Origin: CAVQRC01 sp963715045
Lineage (GTDB): Bacteria > Planctomycetota > Planctomycetia > Pirellulales > Lacipirellulaceae
Assembly (NCBI GenBank): GCA_963715045.1
Contig: CAVQRC010000016.1
Coordinates: forward strand, 224,212-288,211
Direction of reading: 5' to 3'
DNA length: 64,000 nt
Of this stretch, positions 46,485 through 56,403 are shown piece by piece. The position numbers and the translations under genes were made by a program. The stretch's first letter is position 1; the number at the start of each line of letters is the position of its first letter. The notes under the pieces were generated by a model, which saw nothing but the letters and a program-made list of their open reading frames with translations, made no database searches and was not told the origin of the DNA.

Positions 46485-47900
46485 ATGATTGTCCGCTTTT
46501 GTTCTGTCGCCCTGGTGCTTTGTGCCGTGACGCTCTCCGCGGTAGCCGAGTCATTCCGGCTGCCGTCGGTCTTCTCTTCCCATATGGTGCTGCAGCGGGA
46601 AGCGCCGATTCCGGTCTGGGGCTGGGACATGCCGGGCCAGGAGGTCCGGGTCGAACTCGGCGACAAGAGTCAATCCACGACCGCCGACAAGGATGGCCGC
46701 TGGAGCGTGGCAATTCCGGCCCTGGCCGCGGGCGGACCCCACTGCATGAAGGTGACCGGCAGTGGCGAGGCCATCTTCCAGGACATTCTCATCGGCGAGG
46801 TATGGCTGTGCTCCGGGCAGTCGAATATGGAATGGCCCGTGCGGGCATCCAACAACGCCGATGACGAGATCGCGGCCGCCAATCATCCGCAGATCCGGCA
46901 TATCAAGATCGTCGCACGTGGCGGCGAAGACGCCCCAGGACGACGTCACGACCAACGGCTGGCAGGTGTGCAGTCCGCAGACCGTGGCCAACTTCACGGC
47001 CGTCGGCTATTTCTTCGGGCGGCACCTGCAACAGGAACTCGACGTACCGATCGGACTGATCGGCAGCAACTGGGGCGGCACGCGGATCGAGCCCTGGACG
47101 CCGCCGGTCGGGTTCGAGAAAGTGCCGGCGTTGAAGGACATCACCGACAAGCTGGCCGAGTACCCGACGCTTAATGACAACGGCCAGGCGCAGCACCAGT
47201 CACCGCTGGCGCTTTACAACGGCATGATTTACCCTCTCGTGCCCTACAGAATTCGAGGGGCGATCTGGTACCAGGGCGAATCGAACAACGGCGAGGGAAT
47301 GCTGTACCACGAGAAGATGAAGGCCCTGATCCTCGGCTGGCGGGCCGTCTGGCAGGACAACGAGTTGCCCTTCTATTACGTGCAGCTGGCCCCGTACCGG
47401 TATGGCGGCGATCCCCTCAAATTGCCTGGCATCTGGGAGGCCCAGCGGGCGACACTCTCGGTACCGCACACGGGCATGGCCGTCACGACCGATGTGGCCA
47501 ACGTCGAGCGACATCCATCCCCGCAACAAGCAGGACGTGGGCAAGCGACTCGCGCTCTGGGCCCTGGCCCACGATTATGGCCAGAGCGACCTGGTCTATT
47601 CCGGTCCGAACTACAAATCGATGGAGGTCGACGGGAACCGGGCTCCGGTTGAGTTTTGAATATGCCGACGGAGGCCTGAAAGCCGCCGGTGACAAACCGC
47701 TGTCATGGTTTCAGATCGCCGGCGAGGACAAGAAGTTCGTTGACGCCAAGGCCGAGATCGACGGTTCAACGGTTGTCGTCTACGCCGCCGAGGTCGAGAA
47801 GCCCGTGGCGGTCCGATTCGGCTGGCAGCAGGAAGCCGAGCCGAATCTCGTGAATGCCGCGGGACTGCCGGCGTCGCCATTTCGGACGGATGACTGGTAG
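46485..47900 (+). CDS. Sialate O-acetylesterase (SASA domain), three frameshifts
   Basis: Signal peptide (FCSVALVLCAVTLSAVAES), then LPSVFSSHMVLQREAPIPVWGW and the SASA/SGNH blocks EVWLCSGQSNMEWPV (nucleophile Ser) and GAIWYQGESNNGEG. A beta domain ends the protein (AVRFGWQQEAEPNLVNAAGLPASPF). Breaks near 46930, 47505 and 47645 each need one base; the frames rejoin PQDDVTTNGWQV, then DIHPRNKQDVGKRLALWALA (catalytic Asp-His DIHP), then LRLSFEYADGGL. The enzyme removes O-acetyl groups from sialic acids or other glycans in the periplasm. It fits the glycan-degrading neighbours. Confidence 0.88.
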
Positions 47901-47911
47901 GGAGGGACGCA

Positions 47912-48001
47912 AGGACTATGGGACTATGGGACTCCGAAGTCCGACGTCGCTCTCGTGAGCTCTACGAGCGTAGCGAAGTCGGATGGGACTCTGGGACTAC
48001 C
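47912..48001. repeat. GGACTATG/GGGACTCT microsatellite blocks
   Basis: Short tandem GGACTATGG words at 47912-47933 and a related GGGACTCTGGGACTA block at 47983-48001, shortly after the esterase stop. Confidence 0.65.
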
Positions 48002-48132
48002 CCCAGGCTCAGAGTGGGTCACACTTGCCAAGTGGGACGGAACTGGCAGAGCACCTTTACCCAGCCGGTCGCGATCGCAGCCAGAGGGATGTAAGGGTCG
48101 CGACATCGGGTCACGGCCTGCCCCGGGGCTCG

Positions 48133-48158
48133 TGACACTCGGCGAGTGTCACCCACGG
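48133..48158. repeat. Variant hairpin repeat with compensatory changes
   Basis: TGACACTCGGCGAGTGTCA plus CCCACGG. Compared with the copies at 7103, 7146 and 16449, two base pairs of the stem have changed on both sides, so pairing is kept. A more degenerate relative in the other orientation (CACTTGGCAAGTG with a TGACCCAC tail) is near 48014-48036. Confidence 0.85.
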
Positions 48159-48165
48159 ATGATGA

Positions 48166-49234
48166 TCAGACCTTTTGCAGCTTCGTGACACGGCCCGTGT
48201 TGACCCATTCGGTGACGTAAATGTTGCCGTCGTGGTCGAAGCAGGCGTCGTGGGGATGGATGAATTTGCCGGGCAGCCAGTTTTCCCGCTGGCCGCGCAT
48301 TTTGAAACCGTCGAGCGCTCTGGCCCGCCAGGCCTCGTCGTCACCGAGCTGGGCCACGACGTGGTTGTCGCCGTCGAGCAGCGTGAGCCGGCAGTGCAGA
48401 TCGGGCACGAGCATCAAGTCGCCGCGGATGTCGATATCGGCAGGGAACAGGAAACCGCCCAACTCCTTGAGGAAATCGCCGTCCGCGTCGAACCACTGCA
48501 GCCGCTTGTTGGCCCGGTCGGCAACGACCAGTTTGGGCGTTCCGTCGCGGTCGTCGAGCCATTGGCCGTGCGGCGTCTTGAACTGGCCGTCCCCTTCGCC
48601 GGTTTCGCCGATCGTCCGCACATACTCGTCGTTACTTGTCGTACTGATGGATCAGGTTGCTGCCGTAGCCATCACCCAGATAGTACCCGCCGTCGGGTGA
48701 GAAACTGATGTTCGTCGGACGATAGGCGGCTCCCTCAGCGTATTGTCCGCTGTCCTTGTGGAGCGTGTCGCGACCCGTCCGCCACACGACCTCGCCGTCG
48801 AGCGTGATCTTGGCGAAATCGAGATTCGATTCGCTGGCCGAGAGATACAGAAACTCTTCGCCCCCCTCGTTGCGAATGTCGATTCCGTGCCCGCAACCAT
48901 GGTCGTCGCGGCGATGGAAATCGGCCAGCGAACGGACGAACTTCCCGTCGCCATCGAATACGAAGACGGATCCCGGGCTCCCGTAGTGGGTGATATAGAT
49001 CAACCCTGCCTCGTCGATGGTCACGCCGTGCGAGGCGTTACCGTAATGGGCGCCCGCGGGCAGGTTCTCGGCACCCCAGTCGTGAATGCACTCGTAGGTG
49101 TACTCGCCCGAACCGACGACGGCGGGACGATCGCCCGTCTTGTCGGATGCGTGCACGAAGGGCCCCATCAGTGGGGTCGCCGCGACGGCTGCGGCCGATT
49201 GAACGAACTGGCGGCGTGAGAACAGATTCTTCAT
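48166..49234 (-). CDS. Secreted NHL-repeat (beta-propeller) protein, one frameshift
   Basis: ATG 49234 overlaps the stop of the upstream TIM-barrel gene (ATGA). Tat-like signal NLFSRRQFVQSAAAVAATPLMG. NHL-type blades follow (GVTIDEAGLIYITHYGSPGSVFVFDGDGKFVRSL and NISFSPDGGYYLGDGYGSNLIHQYDK), then one extra T near 48632 breaks the frame and NDEYVRTIGETGEGDGQFKTPHGQWLDDRDG continues, ending NIYVTEWVNTGRVTKLQK. About 355 residues, a six-bladed propeller. Binding or lyase-like role on sugars is possible but unproven. It is the second gene of a two-gene operon with the isomerase-like protein. Confidence 0.85.
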
Positions 49235-50130
49235 GCGACGTACTTCTCCCAAATCACGCGGTTTTCTTGCATCGCCTGAACGATGTTGTCAGGCGGGCGG
49301 CCGTCTTCGAGCAGCGTCCAGCCGTCGAAGTCGTATTTCTTGAGCAGAGCGAAGAGCTCCGGCCATGGATAGGCGTCATTCGTCCGCAGATCATGGATAT
49401 GGATGGTACCGACCTTGTCGGCGACCAGCCCATAATTCGCGGCCAGCCCGTCGCCTTCCAGGTCCTGCCGATTGCAGTTCCAGCACACGACGGCATTCTC
49501 GTGATCAGCGACGTCCATGATCTTCTTGATATAAGGAACATGGCTCGTGCCCCGGCCATGCACTTCGAGCCGAATCACGATTCCCCGATCGGCCCCGTAC
49601 TCGGCGACTCTTCGCAGCGACTTGCCGATCTGCTCGAGCGTCTTCTCGACCGGTACTTCTTCCGGCAGGCCGTTGGGTCGGACCTTGATCCCGCCGCCCC
49701 CTACGTCGTGGCACAAGTCGACAAAGGCCTTCGACTCCTTGATGTTCTTCTCGAGAATAGCCGGGTCGGAAGCATGGTAGTCACAGGCTGTTCCCAGACC
49801 GACCAGCTCCACGGACGAGTCGGCAAACCGTTTCGCGACCTCTTCCCGCTCGGCTGCGGAGAGCGTGATCTCGACACCGTGCTCGTGAGTCGAGCGGAGT
49901 TCAACACCCGCGAACCGGGTCTGTTCGCAATTCTTGATGAGCGTCGGCAGGTCCCAGTCCCTGCCCCAGTTGTAGGTGACCAGGCCGAGCTGCATCCCGG
50001 TGGTCGCCCGGGCCTGGTCGGCAGCCCACAACGGCGAATCACGACCGGCGACCATCCCGATCCCCAGGGTGCCCATGCCAATCGTACTGGCTGACGCCTT
50101 GAGAAAGTCTCTCCGTGAACGGAACCGCAT
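49231..50130 (-). CDS. Sugar phosphate isomerase/epimerase-like TIM barrel with Tat signal
   Basis: 299 residues. Tat signal RSRRDFLKASASTIGMGTLGIGMVAG. Barrel blocks: MQLGLVTYNWGRDWDLPTLIKN, FAGVELRSTHEHGVEI (metal Glu), VGLGTACDYHASDP, GIVIRLEVHGRGT (metal Glu/His), AVVCWNCNRQD and GTIHIHDL. Pattern as in the xylose-isomerase-like family. Substrate unknown, export suggests a periplasmic sugar. The NHL gene starts inside its stop codon. The divergent gene on the plus strand is the second sulfatase, 197 bp away. Confidence 0.88.
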   Translation of the reverse strand: MRFRSRRDFLKASASTIGMGTLGIGMVAGRDSPLWAADQARATTGMQLGLVTYNWGRDWDLPTLIKNCEQTRFAGVELRSTHEHGVEITLSAAEREEVAKRFADSSVELVGLGTACDYHASDPAILEKNIKESKAFVDLCHDVGGGGIKVRPNGLPEEVPVEKTLEQIGKSLRRVAEYGADRGIVIRLEVHGRGTSHVPYIKKIMDVADHENAVVCWNCNRQDLEGDGLAANYGLVADKVGTIHIHDLRTNDAYPWPELFALLKKYDFDGWTLLEDGRPPDNIVQAMQENRVIWEKYVA

Positions 50131-50327
50131 CGCAATCTCCCTCAGACTCTGGTGCAGGCTGGTGTTCGTTCCGAAGCGGGCATTCTAGGTCCTGCAGCCC
50201 CCCCTGCAAACAAGCCGGCGGCGGTGATTTGACACCGACGGCTCCAGCTCGTCATAACCACGACTCGCCAGCCGCCCGTCCCTGTGCCCAGTAACCGCCT
50301 CCCCAACCGCCCCCCAGAGCGTCTTCC

Positions 50328-51689
50328 ATGCACCTCCCTGATCCCGCGAGATGCATCCTGGTGATGACGATCACCGGTCTCTTCCCCAGCGGCCCTGCGG
50401 TCATTGCCCGGCCGCCAAACGTGATCGTGATCCTCGCCGACGACCAGGGATCGGTGGACGCCGGCAGCTACGGCGCGAAAGACCTGCAAACGCCGGCCAT
50501 CGACTCGCTGGCGAAGACGGGCGTCCGGTTCACGCAGTTCTATTCGGCCGCTGCCGTGTGCTCGCCAAGCCGCGCAGGTCTGCTGACCGGGCGTTACCCA
50601 TGGCACGTGGGGGTCCCCACGAATGCCGGCCCCGGCCCGCCCGAGAGCCTCGTCGACCTCGGCCAGGCCGACGAACCGCAGCGGCTTCGCGACGAGGAAG
50701 TTACGCTCGCGGAGATGTTTCGCGGGGCGGAATACCGGACCGCGCACATCGGCAAGTGGCACCTCGGGTATGGCGCCGGCAGCAAGCCGCTCGACCAGGG
50801 ATTCGACCAGTCGTTCGGCCACATGGGCGGCTGCATCGACAGCTTTTCCCACTTCATGTACTGGAACGGCCCGAACCGGCATGACCTGTGGGAGAACAAT
50901 CATCGCGTTCGCCGCCCGGGCCGGTACTTTCCCGATCTCATGGTCGAGCAGGCAGACGCATTCATTCGCGAGCACAGGAACCGGCCGTTCTTCATCTACT
51001 TCGCGCTCAACGCGCCTCATTATCCGTATCAGGGAGATCCGCAGTGGCTTGCGCGTTACGAGAGTCTCCCGTTTCCCCGCGACTTGTACGCGGCGTTCCT
51101 CTCGACAACCGACGACCGCATCGCGAAGCTGCTGGCGATTCTCGACGAGTTGCAACTCCGGCAAGACACGATCGTGATCTACCAGTCCGACAACGGGCAC
51201 TCGCGCGAGGTCCGGGCACATCTCGGCGGTGGCTCCGCGGGACCCTATCGAGGCGAGAAGTTCAGCCTGTTCGAAGGCGGGATCCGGCTGCCGGCGATTA
51301 TCTCGTGGCCCGGCACGCTGCCGCAGGGAGCGGTACGTGCCCAGGTCGCCCACGCGACCGACTGGTTGCCGACGCTGGCGAGTTTGTGTCGCGTGCCGCT
51401 GCCCGACCGCGAGATTCATGGCCGCAGCCTCGTCGACGTGCTGGAATCAGCCACGGCCGCTTCGCCTCACGACACACTGTTGTGGAAAGCAGGCCAGCAA
51501 TGGGCCGTCCGTCGGGGGCCGTGGAAGTTGATCCACCACCCACAGACCAGCGATCCCGCCTTGCCGTTGGCCGAAGCAGACCGTGAGTGGTTTCTGTCCA
51601 ACCTCGACGCAGATGTGGGAGAGCGACGCAATCTGGCAGCAAAACATCCCGAGGTCGTGGAGCAACTCAAAGCGTCCGCACCGCAGTGA
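50328..51689 (+). CDS. Secreted sulfatase
   Basis: 453 residues with an N-terminal signal (MTITGLFPSGPAVIARP). PNVIVILADDQGSVDAGSYG gives the metal-binding Asp pair. The formylglycine motif is CSPSR in AAAVCSPSRAGLLTGRYPWHVG, and AHIGKWHLGYGAG gives the Lys/His pocket. The lower half has FFIYFALNAPHYPYQG and TIVIYQSDNGHSREVRAHLGGGSAGPYRGEKFSLFEGGIRLPAIISWPG, typical of S1 arylsulfatase relatives. The gene is intact. Its stop is the exact left edge of the 51.7-kb repeat array. Probably acts on sulfated polysaccharides. Confidence 0.93.
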   Translation: MHLPDPARCILVMTITGLFPSGPAVIARPPNVIVILADDQGSVDAGSYGAKDLQTPAIDSLAKTGVRFTQFYSAAAVCSPSRAGLLTGRYPWHVGVPTNAGPGPPESLVDLGQADEPQRLRDEEVTLAEMFRGAEYRTAHIGKWHLGYGAGSKPLDQGFDQSFGHMGGCIDSFSHFMYWNGPNRHDLWENNHRVRRPGRYFPDLMVEQADAFIREHRNRPFFIYFALNAPHYPYQGDPQWLARYESLPFPRDLYAAFLSTTDDRIAKLLAILDELQLRQDTIVIYQSDNGHSREVRAHLGGGSAGPYRGEKFSLFEGGIRLPAIISWPGTLPQGAVRAQVAHATDWLPTLASLCRVPLPDREIHGRSLVDVLESATAASPHDTLLWKAGQQWAVRRGPWKLIHHPQTSDPALPLAEADREWFLSNLDADVGERRNLAAKHPEVVEQLKASAPQ

Positions 51690-52343
51690 CTGCGAAGCCC
51701 GGCTTTGCCGAAGCCCGGCTTTTTCAGGTTCACAGCACGGTCCGAATCGCCAAGCCAAAAGCCGGGATTCTTCGAAGTGCCAGACCACGATCACCGCCAC
51801 GCAGCAACGACCACCTGCGAAATCCAACGCCCCTGACGACGCTGTGAACGCCGCGGGGGTCTCCAGTTCCCCAAAAAAAAGCCCGGCTTCGCGCGTGACG
51901 TTCGCAGCCGGACATGACCGGGAAGAAGCCGGGCTTTGCCGAAGCCCGGCTTTTTCAGGTTCACAGCACGGACCGAATCGCCAAGCCAAAAGCCGGGATT
52001 CTTCGTGCCAGACCACGATCAGAGCCAACGCCCCAACGACGCTGTGAACGCCGCGGGGTCTCCAGTTCAAAAAAGCCCGGCTCGCGCGTGACGTTCGCAG
52101 CCGGACATGACCGGGAAGAAGCCGGGCTTTGCCGAAGCCCGGCTTTTTCAGGTTCACAGCACGCGAATCGCCAAGCCAAAAGCCGGGATTCTTCGAAGTG
52201 CCAGACACGACAGATCCAACGCCCCTGACGACGCTGTGAACGCCGCGGGGGTCTCCAGTTCCCCAAAAAAAAGCCCGGCTTCGCGCGTGACGTTCGCAGC
52301 CGGACATGACCGGGAAGAAGCCGGGCTTTGCCGACGCCCGGCG
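51690..52343. repeat. Tandem array of three GC-hairpin units (231, 193 and 199 bp) plus a partial unit
   Basis: The units start with AAGCC(C/G)GGCTT at 51695, 51926, 52119 and 52318. They differ mainly by internal deletions. Each begins with AAGCCGGGCTT-TGCCG-AAGCCCGGCTT followed by TTTTC, a perfect intrinsic-terminator shape. The array lies exactly between the stop of the plus-strand sulfatase and the stop of the minus-strand DUF1501 gene. Confidence 0.92.
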
Positions 52344-53854
52344 TCAGGCGATCCAATCGTCGATAACCTCGCCGGCCACGTCCGTCAGGCGAAAGTCGCG
52401 CCCCTGGAAGCGGTAAGTCAGACTCAGGTGGTCGAGCCCGAACAGGCGGAGCATCGTAGCGTGCATGTCGTTGACGTGCACCGGATCACGACTGGGCGCC
52501 CAGCCCAGCTCATCCGTCTCGCCGTACACCTGCCCCCCCTTGATCCCTCCACCGGCCAGGAGCGTGGTGAACGCAAACGGATGGTGATCGCGACCCGTGT
52601 TGGCGTTCCGCCCGCCGCGATTCTCACCGAGCGGCGTCCGACCGAACTCGCTGCCCCACACCACGAGTGTCTCGTCGAGCATCCCCCGCTGCTTGAGGTC
52701 GCGAATCAGCGCGGCGATTGGCTGATCGACACATTCGGCGTTGTGCTTGAGATGGAAGTCGAGCTCGGAATGCTGATCCCACGAGGCATGAATGATGTTG
52801 ACAAACCGCACCCCCCGTTCAACGAGCCGACGGGCGAGCAGGCAATTCCGCGCCAACGCGTCGTACGTTTTCAGATGGGGCAGCGAACCTCGCCACGACT
52901 TCTTGGGTTCGGGGCGGCCGACACCGTACATCTCGAGGATGTGCTGCGGCTCGCGGGACAGGTCCACGAGCTCGGGCGCCGCCAGTTGCATGCGACCGGC
53001 CAGTTCGTAGGCCGCGATTCGGCTCGCGATCTCGGGGTCGTGCACGTGCTGGAAGCGGCGGCGATTGAGCGTATTGATCGCGTCGAGACCGGCGCGCTGC
53101 AGCTCGTTCGGGAGTCCGGGAGGGTTCTGCAGGTTGAGAATCGGCTCACCCTGATTGCGGAGCAGGACGCCGCCGTACACCGACGGCAGGAACCCCGATT
53201 GATAAAGCGTCGCTCCTCCGCTGCTCCCCCGCCCTGCCGTCATGACGACATAGCCGGGCAGTTCGTCCGATTCGCTCCCCAATCCGTACGTCAACCAGGC
53301 CCCCATGGTCGGCAGCCCGAAGTCGCCGCGACCGCACTGCATCATCAATTGGCCCGGGTGATGATTGAATTGATCGGTGTGCAGCGATCGTACCATCAGC
53401 AGTTCGTCCGCCTGCGAGCCCAGGTGCGGCAGCCAGTCCGAGAATTCCATCCCGCACTCGCCGTGCCGCGAAAACACCCGCGGCGAGCCGAGCAGCGTCG
53501 CCGTTTCCTTCTGAATAAACGCAAACCGGACTTTCTCGGTCATCGACTTGGGGAGCGGCTGCCCGCTGAGTTCCCGGAGCTTCGGCTTGGGGTCGAACAA
53601 GTCGAGCTGGGACGGAGCCCCCGCCATGAAAATGAAGATGCACGCTTTCGCCCGGCCTGCCTGATGCGGCCGACGCGGTGCGAGGGGTGACTCACCGCCC
53701 GGTCCCGCCGCGGCGGGCCACGCGGGTCCAACAGCCCGCCGCCGGCAAGAAGCGAACCGAGTGCAATCCCGCCAATCCCCGACGCCGAAGTGTTGAAGAA
53801 CTCGCGACGTGTACGGACACACCAATCGTTGTTTGTGTCGTGGAGAGGCGTCAT
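52344..53854 (-). CDS. DUF1501 protein (pair 3), one frameshift
   Basis: Start ATG 53854: TPLHDTNNDWCVRTRREFFNTSASGIGGIALGSLLAGGG, the Tat-type signal. The frame changes by one base near 53700 and continues ESPLAPRRPHQAGRAKACIFIFMAGAPSQLDLFDPKPKL, then VVWGSEFGRTPLGEN (hallmark) and DMHATMLRLFGLDHLSLTYRFQGRDFRLTDVAGEVIDDWIA. About 503 residues. It follows the third DUF1549/1553 gene by 38 bp. Its stop abuts the repeat array. Secreted; reaction unknown. Confidence 0.9.
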
Positions 53855-53892
53855 CGCTGTTTCCGCTCTGGTGAGGTGACTGGCATCCGGGA

Positions 53893-55929
53893 TCACTCGC
53901 GGGTCAGGAATTCGTCCAGGTTGAGCAGCGTGCGGACCGACGCGACCCACGCCGCGGTTTCAGCCGGGTCATCGCTCTGCGTCGCCAGGGGGCCGGAAAG
54001 TTGCGTCGCTTGCTGGCGATGCTGCCGGTACCAGGCCCGGCTCTGTTGGAGCAGGTTCTGCAGGACCTCGATTTCCGCCTGTTCACTGTCGCGAGCGAGA
54101 CACAGTCTTACGGCGTGATGAAGCCGGCCTGCGTCGCTCTCTGCCGACTGCAGAACGCGGCCGGCGAACGCCTGCGCCGCCTCGACGAAGACTTCGTTGT
54201 TGAGCGTCACGAGTGCCCCGATCGGTGTATTGGACCGCTCCCGAGCCACGCATGCTTTGGTCGAATCGGGGCAATCGAGGGTCGTGAGATTGGGATGGGG
54301 GGCCGTTCGTTTGAAGAATGTGTAAAGTCCGCGGCGATAACGATCGGGGCCGGCACTGGTGGCCCACTTGAAACCGCTGTTGTAGGTGAGATCGGTGATG
54401 CTCGGGGGGATCGGGGGAAACACGCTCGGTCCTCCGATGCGGTTGGAAAGCAGTCCGGCCACCGACAGGCTCAGGTCACGGATGATTTCGGCCTCGACTC
54501 GAAAGCGATTCTGCCGGGCGAGCAGGCGATTGTGCGGATCGACGTCCGCAAGTTCGGGACGGTACCGCGACGCTTGCCGGTAGGTACGCGACAGGACAAT
54601 CGTGCGGATCAGCTGTTTTCGTGACCAGCCGTTGCGGATGAACTCGGCCGCGAGCCAGTCGAGCAGTTGAGGGTGTGTCGGAGGCTCACCGCGGACGCCA
54701 AAGTCATTGACGGTGCGTACCAGTCCGGCCCCGAACAGGTGCGTCCAGATCTGATTGACGACCACCCGTGGCGGAAGCGGGTTGTCGCCATTGACGAGCC
54801 AGCGAGCGAGATCAAGCCGATCGGGCGTCTCGTCCGAATGGGTCTTGATCGGGGGCAATACTTCCAGAGTGCCTGGTTCGACGGTCTGCTCAGGTTGGAG
54901 AAAATCGCCGCGATGCAGCACATGCGTCGCTCGGCGTTGCTGCTGCCGTTCCGCGACCACACGCGCTGCCATCGAGGGATCGTTCGTCTTGAGTCGCTGG
55001 AGTTGCTGAGCCAGTTCGGGGGCTTTTTCCGGACCGCCGGCCGCTTCGATTTGCGACTCCAGTTCCGCGACGGCGGCCTGATGTTCGGTAAGCCGAGCTT
55101 CAAACGTGGCCCACTGCGTAGCGTCACGAGGCACGCGTGTGGTGGTTTCATCGGCGTTGTTGAAGAACGCAAAGAGCTGGTAGTACTCCTTCTGCGTGAT
55201 CGGGTCGTACTTGTGCGTATGACAGCGCGCGCAGCCGACGGTCAGCCCCAGCCAGACGGTCCCCAGCGTCTCGACCCGATCCATCACGGCCGCCACGCGA
55301 AACTCTTCCTGATCCGTGCCCCCTTCGGTGTTCGTCAGCGTCTGCCGATGAAAAGCCGTGGCCAGCCGCGCTGCCGGGTCGTTGTTCGGCAAGCATGTCG
55401 CCCGCGATCTGGGCGATCACGAACCGATCGTAAGGCAGGTCGCGGTTGATCGCGTCGATCACCCAGTCGCGATACCGATAGGCATCGGGCCGGACATTAT
55501 CTTTCTCGTAGCCGTCGCTGTCGGCGTAGCGGGCCTGGTCGAGCCAGTGCCGACCCCACCGCTCACCGAACCGCGGCGACGCGAGCAGCTCGTCGACCAG
55601 TTGTGCGTAGGCGTCCGCCGCCGTTGAAGAAACGAACGCGTCGACCCGCTCGGGCTGCGGTGGCAATCCGAGCAGGTCGTAGTAAAGGCGTTTGATCAGG
55701 GTCGAGCGGATCGGCCTCAGGCGACGGCCGCACATCCGCAGCATCGAGCCCTGCCGCCACGAACCGGTCGATTTCAGACACCGCCCAGCCGTCGCCAGAC
55801 ACCACCCAGCCGTCGCCGGCGGCAGGAGCCGTCGTCCACTCCAGCGGCCGATAGGCCCAGTGAGGCTCGGGATTGACGTCCTCCGCCTGAGTGGTTCCCG
55901 AGAGGATCGTCGCAGCACAGTGCCAGCAT
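53893..55929 (-). CDS. DUF1549-DUF1553 protein (pair 3), three frameshifts
   Basis: Assembled from ATG 55929. After a signal-like start, ATILSGTTQAEDVNPEPHWAYRPLEW and AVSEIDRFVAAGLDAADVRPSPEAD lead into LIKRLYYDLLGLPPQPERVDAFV and WLDQARYADSDGYEKDNVRPDAYRYRDWV. Then RLATAFHRQTLTNTEGGTDQEEFRV and the heme motif CARCH in CARCHTHKYDPITQKEYYQ. DUF1553 ends NTPIGALVTLNNEVFVEAAQAFA. Breaks near 55905, 55725 and 55390. No PSCyt1 (CFACH-type) domain. Pairs with the DUF1501 gene 38 bp downstream. Confidence 0.88.
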
Positions 55930-56403
55930 GAGGGTCAGGAATTCTGGACATGCTTCGGATTATCACCCTCCGAGGTGAGCATTTCCAGGCGTGTGCAGCC
56001 GGGACGACACCTGTAGGCCCGGCACTCCGTGACGGGATCGCGGCACTCCAGATCGCCACGGCCGAGCGAGGTCCGGGTCACGGAGTGCCCCGACTACATG
56101 CACACCCGACACTCCGTGGCAGGGACTTGACCTCAACGCGGAGTGCGACGCGTGGTCCTGGCTCGGGTCATCGCTCGTGAACTCGACCGCCCGCCACGCT
56201 GCGAACCCGTCACGGAGTGCCGGGACTACACGAACCCGCACGGAGTGTCGGGACTACTCGGAGTGCCGGGACTACGCGGACGCGAATCTTTAAAGATTTC
56301 TCAATCTTTTCTCGTCCGCTTCCCCACCGTTCCGCGTCCAGGGGATAAGGCACTCAAGATCCCGATCCCATCCCCCATCGTTGTAACGAGGAGAAAATCG
56401 TCC
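55930..56403. repeat. Intergenic region with relatives of the 92-bp repeat
   Basis: 56012-56100 is a diverged single copy of the 92-bp unit (CACTCCGTGAC and GTCACGGAGTG kept). From 56110 to 56282 several degenerate fragments (GGAGTGCCGGGACTAC words) follow. No gene is supported. The region lies between the divergent cytochrome and PEP-CTERM genes. Confidence 0.85.

Noticed and set aside
51690..52343. CRISPR-like or coding repeat
   Set aside because: Unit length varies by internal deletion, no spacers, and terminator-like hairpins explain the pattern better.
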